Below are positions 1-7,153 of a stretch of 12,478 nt of DNA, piece after piece. The position numbers and the translations under genes were made by a program. The stretch is from JBCDJG01 sp038748065 (GTDB lineage: Bacteria; Pseudomonadota; Gammaproteobacteria; Pseudomonadales; Halieaceae). How positions within the stretch are numbered: the first letter of the stretch is position 1; the number at the start of each line of letters is the position of its first letter. A model generated the notes under the pieces. That model saw only the letters and a list, made by a program, of their open reading frames with translations, had not been told where the DNA came from and searched no databases. The DNA is taken from the NCBI GenBank assembly GCA_038748065.1, contig JBCDJG010000094.1, forward strand, positions 1 to 12,478, in the 5' to 3' direction.

Positions 1-966
1 CACATCGGTACGGCCGCGCGCCCCGCCAAACGCCGTGCCTTTCCAGCTACGGCCGGTGACCAACTGGAAGGGCCGGGTGCTGATTTCCTGGCCCGCACCT
101 GCGACACCGATGATGCAGCTCTCGCCCCAACCCTTATGGCAGGCCTCCAGCGCCTGACGCATAGTGTTCACGTTGCCGATACACTCAAAGGTGTAGTCCA
201 GCCCACCACCGGTGATTTCCACCAGGTGGCCCACAACGTCATCCACCTCCTTGGGGTTCACAAAGTCGGTCATGCCAAATTGCTTCGCCAGCTCGACCTT
301 GGACGGGTTGATATCGACGCCAATGATGCGCGTGGCACCAACCATCTTGGCGCCCTGAATAACGTTGAGCCCAATACCACCGAGGCCCCAGACCGCGACT
401 GTGGAACCGGGCTCCACCTTCATGGTGAACGCAACGGCGCCGATACCGGTCGTCACACCGCAGCCGATGTAGCAGATCTTATCGAAGGGGGCATCCTCGC
501 GCACTTTGGCAAGTGCTATCTCAGGCAATACCGTGTAGTTGGAGAAGGTCGAGCAGCCCATGTAGTGCAGGATAGGTTTACCATCGACAGAAAATCGGCT
601 TGAGCCATCGGGCATCACGCCTTGCCCCTGGGTTTCACGGATTGCCTGGCACAGGTTGGTCTTCGGATGGAGGCAAAAGTCACACACCCGGCACTCAGGA
701 GTGTAAAGCGGTATCACATGGTCGCCGGGCTTCAGGCTGCTTACGCCCTCCCCGATATCAACCACAACACCGGCGCCCTCATGGCCCAGAATGGCCGGGA
801 AGGCGCCCTCTGGATCATCGCCGCTCAAGGTAAACGCGTCGGTATGACAGACGCCGGTCGCCTTGACTTCTACCAGCACTTCGCCCGCGCGGGGCCCCTC
901 CAGTTCGACGTCTACCACTTCCAGTGGTTTACCGGCCTCAAAGGCCACAGCCGCACGTGTTTTCAT
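1..966 (-). CDS. frmA: S-(hydroxymethyl)glutathione dehydrogenase / class III alcohol dehydrogenase (3' end outside window)
   Basis: Oxidises S-(hydroxymethyl)glutathione, formed from formaldehyde and glutathione, to S-formylglutathione with NAD+; a cytosolic zinc enzyme. The first 322 residues are visible and start MKTRAAVAFE. Seen in the translation: catalytic zinc ligands C40, H62 (GHE) and C169 (GCGVTTG), structural zinc cysteines C92, C95, C98 and C106, the Rossmann motif GLGGIG at 195-200 followed by D218 for NAD binding, and the class III stretch ECIGNVNTMRQALE. The frame is open to base 1, ending GRTDV, so about 50 residues are missing compared with the usual length of about 370. The ATG at 964-966 is preceded by AAGGAG at 7-8 nt. 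It is divergent from the LysR gene at 1070, which suggests control by that regulator. The family is certain; in Pseudomonas the same gene is called adhC. The next gene downstream, often an S-formylglutathione hydrolase, lies outside the window. Confidence 0.95.
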   Translation of the reverse strand, partial: MKTRAAVAFEAGKPLEVVDVELEGPRAGEVLVEVKATGVCHTDAFTLSGDDPEGAFPAILGHEGAGVVVDIGEGVSSLKPGDHVIPLYTPECRVCDFCLHPKTNLCQAIRETQGQGVMPDGSSRFSVDGKPILHYMGCSTFSNYTVLPEIALAKVREDAPFDKICYIGCGVTTGIGAVAFTMKVEPGSTVAVWGLGGIGLNVIQGAKMVGATRIIGVDINPSKVELAKQFGMTDFVNPKEVDDVVGHLVEITGGGLDYTFECIGNVNTMRQALEACHKGWGESCIIGVAGAGQEISTRPFQLVTGRSWKGTAFGGARGRTDV

Positions 967-1069
967 TATTACGCTCCTTGTTCTCCAGACCATCCATTTA
1001 AATAGTTGCAGTTTAGAAGATAAATAGCCTACATTGCACAATACTGTTGCAGCTGAGAAACAATAAGCC
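967..1069. promoter_or_regulatory. Divergent control region between frmA and the LysR gene
   Basis: These 103 bases separate two divergent genes, the usual site for a LysR-type regulator to act on itself and its target. The heptamer GTTGCAG occurs twice in the same orientation, at 1005-1011 and 1045-1051, 40 bases apart. Between them lies the short dyad ATTGCACAAT at 1033-1042, with 4-base arms. The DNA around 997-1030 is AT-rich compared with its surroundings. No confident -35/-10 pair can be assigned for either gene. That these repeats are operator half-sites is inference. Confidence 0.4.
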
Positions 1070-1960
1070 GTGTCCATACACCGCTGGGATGCCATTGAAG
1101 CCTTTGTCAGCGTCGTCCAACACCGCAGTTTCAGTCGCGCAGCCGAAGAATTGGGCGTCTCGCGCTCGCACGTCAGCCGTCAGATCACGCGACTGGAAGA
1201 CCGGCTGGACGCGCAGTTATTGCTTCGTACCACCCGCAATGTATCGACGACAGAGGTTGGCAACGCCTTTTACCTGCGCTGCCAGGACATCGTCGGATCA
1301 CTGGTAGATGCAGAGCAAGCGGTCGTCGACCTTCAGGAAAGGCCGCGGGGCAATTTACGCATCACGGTTGCGGGTGCCTTCGGGGAGGATTTTATCGCCC
1401 CCGCTGCGATCAGTTTCATGCAACAGCACCCTGCTGTTGCGGTCGAGTTAAATCTTAGCAACCGCCTGATCGACCTCATGTCCGAGGGCTATGATCTCGC
1501 TATTCGCGCTGGCACGCTGCAGGACTCTAGCCTGATTGCCCGTCGAATCGGCGCGAGACGACTGCTGACCTGCGCAGCGCCCGCCTACGTTGAGCGTTAC
1601 GGCAGCCCGCCCAACGTCCATGCCCTGGCCAATCACAACTGCCTCGTCGGCACACTGCAGACCTGGCGCTTCCGCGAGAACAAGCGCAACTTTGATCTAC
1701 CGGTCAGCGGGAACTGGCGCAGCAATAACGGGCGTGCGCTCATCCACGCGGCGGTCGCCGGGCTTGGGATCGCACAGCTACCCAGCTTTTACCTTGAGGA
1801 GCATTTCCGAAGCGGTAGCCTGATCCCGGTCCTTGAAGAGTTTAATCCTACAGACACGGGCGTTTGGGCGGTCTACCCACAGAATCGTCACCTGTCTGCG
1901 AAAGTGCGGCTCTTCGTCAAACACCTGGCTGACAGTTTTCAAGAGGCAGCTAAGCCCTGA
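1070..1960 (+). CDS. LysR-family transcriptional regulator, probable regulator of frmA
   Basis: A 296-residue protein, a typical LysR length. The N-terminal winged helix-turn-helix covers roughly residues 4-63 (WDAIEAF, then SFSRAAEELGVSRSHVSRQI, then LLLRTTRNVSTTEVG). The C-terminal co-inducer domain starts near residue 95 (GNLRITVAGAFGEDF) and includes DLAIRAG and GLGIAQLPSF, as in family members of the CrgA/DsdC-like group. The GTG start is used because no other in-frame start lies near the conserved WDAIEAF; upstream there is only a weak GAG as ribosome site. In Pseudomonas aeruginosa a LysR gene (gfnR) lies next to adhC and controls glutathione-dependent formaldehyde detoxification. By position this gene may do the same, but the ligand is not visible in the sequence. 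A MAPEG gene follows 79 nt downstream on the same strand. Confidence 0.92.
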   Translation: MSIHRWDAIEAFVSVVQHRSFSRAAEELGVSRSHVSRQITRLEDRLDAQLLLRTTRNVSTTEVGNAFYLRCQDIVGSLVDAEQAVVDLQERPRGNLRITVAGAFGEDFIAPAAISFMQQHPAVAVELNLSNRLIDLMSEGYDLAIRAGTLQDSSLIARRIGARRLLTCAAPAYVERYGSPPNVHALANHNCLVGTLQTWRFRENKRNFDLPVSGNWRSNNGRALIHAAVAGLGIAQLPSFYLEEHFRSGSLIPVLEEFNPTDTGVWAVYPQNRHLSAKVRLFVKHLADSFQEAAKP

Positions 1961-2026
1961 CCGGCGGCGAAGCTCGCTTATCATTGCAGCCCTCAGCACA
2001 GGCCGATCACAACATCATAACAACCC

Positions 2027-2034
2027 GGAGGAAA
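2027..2034 (+). promoter_or_regulatory. Ribosome binding site that fixes the MAPEG start
   Basis: GGAGGAAA sits 5-8 nt before the ATG at 2040. It decides the start: the same frame is open upstream to 1833 inside the LysR gene, but the MAPEG family similarity begins only at this ATG. Confidence 0.75.
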
Positions 2035-2039
2035 GCCGC

Positions 2040-2429
2040 ATGAACCTGTCGATCTCAATTGCCCCACTCTACATCGCCCTGGCCGGGCTTATCTTTCTGC
2101 CCATGACGCTGCGCGTCGGGCTGTTCCGCGTCAAGCAGGGCATCGATATTGGAGACGGCAACGATGACGAGATGTTGCGTCGAATTCGGGGGCAGGCCAA
2201 CTTTATCGAGACCGTGCCCATTGCCCTGATGCTACTGCTGGCTATGGAATTGCTTGGCGCATCGCCGGGCTGGCTTCATGGCGTAGGTGCCACGCTGTTG
2301 GCTGGGCGGATACTGCACTATCTGGGCCTCACCAAACTGGGGCCCTTTGTGTGCAGGCCTATCGGCATGGTCGCGACGCTGGGCAGCATCGCCACCGCCA
2401 GTCTGTGGCTGTTGCTCGCACTATTCTGA
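2040..2429 (+). CDS. MAPEG-family integral membrane protein
   Basis: A 129-residue membrane protein with about four hydrophobic segments (near residues 5-26, 57-75, 79-95 and 108-128), the normal size and layout for MAPEG proteins (membrane-associated proteins in eicosanoid and glutathione metabolism). Family signs: the polar stretch RRIRGQANFIETVP at 47-60, holding the family's N-x-x-E-x-x-P signature, and AGRILHYLG at 88-96. Some family members are glutathione S-transferases or peroxidases; bacterial homologues are mostly uncharacterised, so the activity is not known here. It follows the LysR gene on the same strand, and the LysR gene is divergent from a glutathione-dependent dehydrogenase, which fits a glutathione-linked role by inference. 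It converges with the minus-strand gene ending at 2463. Confidence 0.88.
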   Translation: MNLSISIAPLYIALAGLIFLPMTLRVGLFRVKQGIDIGDGNDDEMLRRIRGQANFIETVPIALMLLLAMELLGASPGWLHGVGATLLAGRILHYLGLTKLGPFVCRPIGMVATLGSIATASLWLLLALF

Positions 2430-2453
2430 GCCCTTGCCTGTCTGAGGCCACCG

Positions 2454-2474
2454 ATGCAGGCCCTACTCCTGCAT
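2454..2474. terminator. Hairpin between convergent genes, possible bidirectional terminator
   Basis: ATGCAGG (2454-2460) pairs perfectly with CCTGCAT (2468-2474) around a 7-base loop. It lies in the 33-base gap between the convergent MAPEG gene and the amidotransferase-like gene and overlaps the last codons and stop of the latter. There is no T-run on either strand, so it does not match a canonical intrinsic terminator. Confidence 0.35.
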
Positions 2475-3869
2475 GCCGTAGTAGAGCAAGCGAATGAAGA
2501 GACGCACTCCATCGTTGTCTTTCAGTTCAGCGTAACGGGGCCCATCACGTTTGCCGATATCGCGAATGTCCGCCATGAGCTCTGGATGGAACTGGCAGGT
2601 AAATGAGCGCCTGATCGTATGGGTCTCCCAGTCCTTATAATAGATGCAGGTCGTGGACACCTCCGTGAAGGTCGTGTCATCAACCTGGGTCTGGGAGAGG
2701 ATTTCCACAGCGTAGGGCAGGCTCAGGAGCCAGGACAGTGGCGATACCGCTACTTCGTAGCGCAGCGGCACAAGGGTATCGTGCAGCACCTTGTAGCCCC
2801 AGTTTACAAACAGCGCCGCCTCCTCGTTGACCTCATCGCCGTGAAACATTTCGATGCTTAATTCCCTCTCCATTGTCAGCATCGTGTCGATCACGCCCTC
2901 CAGGTCATCAGCTATGAGGGCGTGGGCATCATGCAGTTCCCCCGGCACATGCTCACTGGGCGCCCGCCGCTTATAGGGCAGCAGGCGTCGGGTGCCGACC
3001 TCAAACTCCTCGTTGGGCGCGACAGCGAACTTGGTGTCATGCCAGCCGCGAGCGATGGTCTGGCCGTTTTTGACGACTGGCAGGTTCTCGCCAACCTCGG
3101 CGATGCGTCCACAAACGCGCTTCAAAGTAGCGAGGGACAGGCCGCCGGGATCCAGCGGCAGGTGGTCGAGGTTAGCAACCTCTCGGCACGCACGCTTCAG
3201 CAGACGCACATGGGCCGCGGCGGCCATCTGGTGGCCAAGGCAAATGAATATGCTGGGGCCACTGTGGCCCGAACGGCGAATCAATAACTCATCGATGAGA
3301 GTGAGGAGGTCCTCAATGCCGGCCCTGGAGCCATCGAACGATCCGGCGTCATAGACCGACGGATTGCCTCCCTGCACGATGGTAGCAACGCCTGCGCTGA
3401 GAATGTCCGCCAGCCGTTCGGGATTGGCAAGTCCGCTCTGCCAAAGCGGGTAGAGAATGGTGTCAGCATCGGCTACCTGCTGCAAGATGTAGGCGGTATT
3501 CTTTGAGGCCCTTACCTCTTCTCCCTGCAGGTTGATGCCGACGTTTTTCCAGGGTTCGACCACCGATACGCTGTGCCGATAAACCTCCGGCAGACTGAGC
3601 AGGAGATCGAGCTCATCACGCCCGGTGACCACACGCTCCAGCGGCGGCGCAACCCCCCACTCAAACAGGCTGCTGTCCAACAGCATGTCGCGCCCGGGAA
3701 ATGGCGTGGGGGAGTCCCTGTCATTAAGGAAGTAACCAAGAAGCGCGTGGATAGACTGCGGGCTAGCGGCATGCTGACCCAGTATGCCGGGCGTAGGGCG
3801 CCAACCGCTGCGCTCCAGCAAGGAGATCGCTGTTTTTTCTTCTCGTTCACCCTTGGGGGCGTCGGACAT
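2463..3869 (-). CDS. Divergent class I glutamine amidotransferase-like protein, function unknown
   Basis: A 468-residue protein not assignable to a named family. It carries the class I glutamine amidotransferase signature: GGxxSVYD at 167-174 (compare GGPESVYD of GMP synthase), a nucleophile elbow FICLGHQ with Cys210, and QFHPE with His428 and Glu430. These would form the Cys-His-Glu triad that releases ammonia from glutamine or acts as a related hydrolase. The spacing is unusual: about 218 residues separate Cys and His, against roughly 95 in GMP synthase, and about 165 residues precede the GG motif. This suggests a long N-terminal extension and a large insertion, or a distinct subfamily. There is no signal peptide or membrane segment. 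The ATG start has AGGAG 8-9 nt upstream. It lies 164 nt downstream of the ABC1-like gene on the same strand, so it may be co-transcribed or have its own promoter. No synthetase or acceptor domain is visible, so the substrate is unknown. Confidence 0.75.
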   Translation of the reverse strand: MSDAPKGEREEKTAISLLERSGWRPTPGILGQHAASPQSIHALLGYFLNDRDSPTPFPGRDMLLDSSLFEWGVAPPLERVVTGRDELDLLLSLPEVYRHSVSVVEPWKNVGINLQGEEVRASKNTAYILQQVADADTILYPLWQSGLANPERLADILSAGVATIVQGGNPSVYDAGSFDGSRAGIEDLLTLIDELLIRRSGHSGPSIFICLGHQMAAAAHVRLLKRACREVANLDHLPLDPGGLSLATLKRVCGRIAEVGENLPVVKNGQTIARGWHDTKFAVAPNEEFEVGTRRLLPYKRRAPSEHVPGELHDAHALIADDLEGVIDTMLTMERELSIEMFHGDEVNEEAALFVNWGYKVLHDTLVPLRYEVAVSPLSWLLSLPYAVEILSQTQVDDTTFTEVSTTCIYYKDWETHTIRRSFTCQFHPELMADIRDIGKRDGPRYAELKDNDGVRLFIRLLYYGMQE

Positions 3870-3889
3870 GGGGCTCTCCTTTTATTTTA

Positions 3890-3914
3890 GTGACCGCCAT
3901 ATTCTGGTGACCGC
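3890..3914. repeat. Two direct copies of GTGACCGC upstream of the amidotransferase-like gene
   Basis: GTGACCGC occurs at 3890-3897 and 3907-3914, starts 17 bases apart, just upstream of the gene starting at 3869. The spacing and position fit an operator or activator site, but no known motif is recognised. Confidence 0.3.
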
Positions 3915-3944
3915 GAGGATTGCAAGTTCCAGGCCACTGTGTTC

Positions 3945-3972
3945 GGCGGGATTAGTCGGGCGGGATTAGTCG
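3945..3972. repeat. Perfect 14-bp tandem duplication
   Basis: GGCGGGATTAGTCG occurs twice back to back at 3945-3958 and 3959-3972, in the 164-base gap between the ABC1-like gene and the amidotransferase-like gene. It looks like a recent slippage duplication. No function is visible. Confidence 0.8.
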
Positions 3973-4001
3973 CCGTGCACCGGACTAGATGCACCATAGC
4001 T

Positions 4002-4013
4002 GTGCGATCGCAC
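4002..4013. repeat. 12-bp perfect palindrome GTGCGATCGCAC
   Basis: The sequence equals its own reverse complement and lies 20 bases past the stop of the ABC1-like gene. It could be a protein-binding site or part of a 3' structure. A hairpin would have only a 4-bp stem around GATC, so it is not a convincing terminator. Confidence 0.35.
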
Positions 4014-4033
4014 CACCATAAGGCGCATCGCGA

Positions 4034-6067
4034 TCAGGCGTCTGGCGATCTCCGACCGTTAACTGCTCCGGCCAGGTCCCGAGCGATCTGACGTGCCAGG
4101 CGTCGGCGATAGCCATTCGCCTGGCGATAGGTTTCCAAGGAAGGGAACCAGGCCAGGACCTCGGCCACGTCCTGGGCCAGGGCCCAACGCGGGAGACTAC
4201 TGTAAATGCCCATAAAGGAGCCAACCATCGCGGTGAAAGAGCGCGTCAAATGCATGTACTGACTGTTCACGACAATACCTTGCCGCCCCATAAGCGTTGC
4301 GAGGTTCAACGCCAGCTCCGCCCGACGCTGCAAGCCGACAACACCTTCGCGATAGAGCGTCAGCGGGAAATCGATGCCCAGGGGGCTCACTCCGGATTCC
4401 TCCAGACTCCCCTTAACCAGGCCGAGAATCTCACGACGCCGCGGCAGGAGGTCCTGCGGATGCGTACCCAGGTCGATCATCGCGTCTGTAATAGCCGCCG
4501 CATCGCCCGCCAGGATGGCTTGCACGTAACGCAGTGTGGGTCGCCAGATGCCACTGATATCGACGCTGTTGCCCCAGTCAATCAGGTAGAGCCGATCCCG
4601 GGGGCCCAGCAGGATATTGCCCGGGTGCAGATCGCCATGAAATTCCTGATAAACCAGCATGTGTGACAGCACGGTATGCAGAAATGCTTTTCCGGTTCGC
4701 CGTCTGAGACGCGCCGCACGCCGCGGCTTCATGCCGTCAAAGGCGGTAGTCAAATTCTTGCCGCCCTCCACATACTCCATCTCAATAATTCGCCGCGTTG
4801 CGTGAAATACGCGAGGCACGTGCCAGCCGCCCGTATTTACTGCCCGCTCTGCGAACCGGGCCTGCACCGCCGCCTCCGTCTCGAAGTCCAGTTCGGCCCG
4901 AAAGCCGTCGACAAAAACGTCTACCTGTTCGAGCCAGGAATCCAGAAACGGCGCCAGCTTGGAATGCGGCGCCCAGTAGTGACTAGACAGTATCGCCAGC
5001 TTGATCACCGTTTGCCCAATAACGAACTCCCGCTCGAGATTGTGCCGTCCGACTTTCACAACCACCGGGGACAGGACCTGGCGGCCACCGCGCCGCGTTA
5101 GCGGCCGCTGCGCGAGGTACACAGACGCGATAGAGCCAGATTTCAACGGTTTCGCAGCGTCGAACTGGTAGTAGCGATCGCCAGGCATCTCGCCAAAGCT
5201 CTCCATGAAGGCTTGCTCGACTTCAGAGGGGGACATGGGTTCCACGTCATCCTGGAAGACTGATAGCGCATCCGCCATCTCGTCCGGCAGGAATTCGGAC
5301 GAGGACGCCGCCACCTGGGCCATCTTGATGAAGAAAGGGCCAAACTCACGCACCATAGCAGCCACAACCTCTGCCTGCCCCAACAAATCGTCAGGCTCTA
5401 AATCGAAAAACGCGCGGATATACGCGAGCGCCCCGATCTGGCGGCGGAAGATTTCGAGATCAGAACGTACGACGCGCGTTTGTTGCATGATCTCACGCAT
5501 ATGACGGTTATTATTGCGTCTCAGGTGCTTCAGCTGATTGATCAGCTCTACCATCAGGGGCTCATAAGCCGTGGTTACGATGCGCAGGACATCCAGGCTG
5601 ACTTCGCCGAGACCCTGCAGTTCGGGTTCGCTCATCAGCTCATTAAAGAAGGCCCAGAACTCATCGGTGAGCTGGTCGGGAATCGGCACTACGCTGCGCG
5701 CGGTGATCTGGTCAATCAAGAACCGCAGGAGGTTTTCAGTGCTCTCTTCGTTCGGGAGGATTTTGTCCTCTCGCAGCCGCTGGGTGAGATCGCGCAACTG
5801 CCCCACGAGAGGATGCTGGCTCAAGGCCTCGAACAGCGTGTCGAGTGCCAGATGAAGTTCTTCCTCCGAGACATCGGCGCGGCGGTTAATGAGGCTGGCA
5901 AGCGGCCGCATGGCCACGTAAACGCGCGCCATACCACTGGCGAAGGCGCCCGTGCTGCGCGCCGCCTGCAGCGTGCGATCGCGTAGAACCGGCAGCCACT
6001 CCTCCAGTTTGACGATATCGGCGGCGTCGCTGCCCTTTTCAGGACCCGTCAACTCGGTGCCCTCCAC
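4034..6067 (-). CDS. ABC1/AarF/UbiB-family kinase-like protein, divergent subgroup
   Basis: A 677-residue member of the atypical kinase family that includes UbiB (ubiquinone biosynthesis) and ADCK3/COQ8. Seen: GPFFIKMAQ with KMAQ at 248-251 where the family has KxGQ; nucleotide loop KSGS at 309-312 where the family has AAAS; presumed ATP-binding Lys338 (VVVK); ELDFETEA at 392-399; catalytic HGDLHPGN at 477-484; metal-binding D497 in DWG (family usually DFG). The catalytic core is intact but the two family-defining loops are changed. About 240 residues precede KMAQ, longer than in UbiB, and the C-terminal paired membrane helices of UbiB are not evident. The substrate is unknown and UbiB itself is unlikely. 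The gene begins 13 nt after yciI. The GTG at 6067 has no clear ribosome site; a TTG at 6052 (codon 6) has GGAGGG 7-8 nt before it and may be the true start. Confidence 0.88.
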   Translation of the reverse strand: MEGTELTGPEKGSDAADIVKLEEWLPVLRDRTLQAARSTGAFASGMARVYVAMRPLASLINRRADVSEEELHLALDTLFEALSQHPLVGQLRDLTQRLREDKILPNEESTENLLRFLIDQITARSVVPIPDQLTDEFWAFFNELMSEPELQGLGEVSLDVLRIVTTAYEPLMVELINQLKHLRRNNNRHMREIMQQTRVVRSDLEIFRRQIGALAYIRAFFDLEPDDLLGQAEVVAAMVREFGPFFIKMAQVAASSSEFLPDEMADALSVFQDDVEPMSPSEVEQAFMESFGEMPGDRYYQFDAAKPLKSGSIASVYLAQRPLTRRGGRQVLSPVVVKVGRHNLEREFVIGQTVIKLAILSSHYWAPHSKLAPFLDSWLEQVDVFVDGFRAELDFETEAAVQARFAERAVNTGGWHVPRVFHATRRIIEMEYVEGGKNLTTAFDGMKPRRAARLRRRTGKAFLHTVLSHMLVYQEFHGDLHPGNILLGPRDRLYLIDWGNSVDISGIWRPTLRYVQAILAGDAAAITDAMIDLGTHPQDLLPRRREILGLVKGSLEESGVSPLGIDFPLTLYREGVVGLQRRAELALNLATLMGRQGIVVNSQYMHLTRSFTAMVGSFMGIYSSLPRWALAQDVAEVLAWFPSLETYRQANGYRRRLARQIARDLAGAVNGRRSPDA

Positions 6068-6080
6068 GGGCCGCGCCGGA

Positions 6081-6380
6081 TCAGGGCAGGACCTTCTTGT
6101 AGGGCTTCACGGTGACCGAGCTGTGGACACCGCCGAGCACATAGGGGTCGCTGTCGGCCCAGGCCTGCGCAGCGGCAAGAGAGTCGAACTCGGCGATGAT
6201 CAGGCTGCCGCTGAAACCCGCATCGCCCGGGTCCTCGCAGTCAACCTTTGGATGCGGACCTGCCGCAAGCAGGCGACCGTCGTTCGCGAGCTGTTGCAAT
6301 CGCGCCAGGTGGGCCGTTCGGTGCGTCGCCCGCCCCGCTCTGGAGTCGTCAACATCTTCGCTAATAATGGCATACCACAT
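6081..6380 (-). CDS. yciI: YciI-like (YCII domain) protein
   Basis: A 99-residue protein very close in layout to E. coli YciI: AHLARLQQL at 24-32, DGRLLAAGP at 34-42, DPGDAGFSGS at 50-59, AEFDSLAAAQAWADSDPY at 63-80 and a VKPYKKV tail. YCII proteins are small soluble ferredoxin-fold proteins with a conserved His/Asp pair; a few related ones act as hydrolases or dehydrochlorinases, but the cellular role of YciI is not established. The ATG has only a weak G-rich ribosome site. It lies 33 nt after the SDR gene and 13 nt before the ABC1-like gene, so the three probably form one transcript. Confidence 0.93.
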   Translation of the reverse strand: MWYAIISEDVDDSRAGRATHRTAHLARLQQLANDGRLLAAGPHPKVDCEDPGDAGFSGSLIIAEFDSLAAAQAWADSDPYVLGGVHSSVTVKPYKKVLP

Positions 6381-6413
6381 GGCTGGCCCCCGGACGTGCT
6401 GCTAACGCTATGC

Positions 6414-7115
6414 CTACACCAGGCCTCGAACCGGCACCAAGGCACCGTGGATGGCGCTGGCACCCTCGGACGCCAGAAAACACATGACCTCGGCCAGCTT
6501 CTCCGGGGCAACCCAGGTGCTGAAATCGGCATCAGGCATATCGGCACGATTAACCGGTGTATCTATCATACTCGGCAGCACCGCATTGACGTTAATGCCA
6601 TCACTCTTCAGCTCCTCGGCCAGGCTTTCCGTGAGTCGCATCACCGATGACTTGGCGCAGCCATAAGCACTCATCCCGGCAAGACCGCTCACAGCACCCA
6701 GAGCACCGACATTCACTATAGCGCCACCGCTTCGCGCTCTTAACAGCGGCACAGCCGCCATCGTTGCATTGCGGTTTGTCGAGACATTGATCTTGAACAT
6801 CCAGTCCCACTGCTCATCATCGGGTTCTGACGCAGCCGTACCCATGGCGAATCCCCCCGCGATATTGAGCAAGGCGTCGACGGGCCCCAGTGAAGCAAAA
6901 CACGCCTGGGTTGCCGCTCGATCGGTGAGGTCAACGCAGTGATAACTGTCCACATGCTCCAGTGCCTCGGCAGCAACGATATCCAGGCCCAGTACTTCAG
7001 CGCCATGGCCCCTGGCGACTACGGCCGCAGCCTTGCCGAGGGTGCCGGCAACCCCGGTAATCACGACGCGTTTATCCTTGAGCATGGCGGGGTTGAGCAC
7101 AGAGGAGTCGGGCAT
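6414..7115 (-). CDS. Short-chain dehydrogenase resembling dihydropteridine reductase
   Basis: A 233-residue NAD(P)-dependent SDR. Seen: nucleotide motif TGVAGTLG at 20-27, D45 at the end of strand 2 (suggesting NAD(H) preference), NIAGG at 84-88 in place of the common NNAG, and catalytic Tyr151 and Lys155 (YGCAK). The usual catalytic Ser, 13 residues before Tyr, is Ala138 (with Gly137 before it). The same Gly-Ala occurs in vertebrate dihydropteridine reductase. Further resemblance to that enzyme, recalled rather than aligned by software: VDALLNIAGG, and the C-terminal run AVLPSMIDTPVNR then MPDADFSTW. Dihydropteridine reductase recycles quinonoid dihydropterin to tetrahydropterin. No pterin-dependent hydroxylase lies nearby, so the substrate is open. 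The ATG is preceded by AGGA at 8 nt. It is the first gene of a probable SDR-yciI-ABC1 unit. Confidence 0.88.
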   Translation of the reverse strand: MPDSSVLNPAMLKDKRVVITGVAGTLGKAAAVVARGHGAEVLGLDIVAAEALEHVDSYHCVDLTDRAATQACFASLGPVDALLNIAGGFAMGTAASEPDDEQWDWMFKINVSTNRNATMAAVPLLRARSGGAIVNVGALGAVSGLAGMSAYGCAKSSVMRLTESLAEELKSDGINVNAVLPSMIDTPVNRADMPDADFSTWVAPEKLAEVMCFLASEGASAIHGALVPVRGLV

Positions 7116-7153
7116 GGAAAGGTCCTGTTAAGAGTATTCTGGAAAATCCCCCG

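Noticed and set aside
136..1005. Open frames on the plus strand over the frmA gene
   Set aside because: They are shadows of frmA, which reads continuously on the minus strand with all zinc and NAD motifs; their translations show no family pattern.
1833..2039. N-terminal extension of the MAPEG frame
   Set aside because: It overlaps the LysR gene in another frame and lacks similarity; the ATG at 2040 has a strong ribosome site.
4250..5986. Several plus-strand frames of 90-170 residues over the ABC1-like gene
   Set aside because: They are opposite to a full-length coding frame with clear kinase motifs; GC-rich coding DNA commonly leaves such open antisense frames.
4034..6067. Assignment of the ABC1-like gene as ubiB
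   Set aside because: It lacks KxGQ and AAAS, has a longer N-terminus and no clear C-terminal membrane helices, and does not sit next to ubiE or ubiJ.
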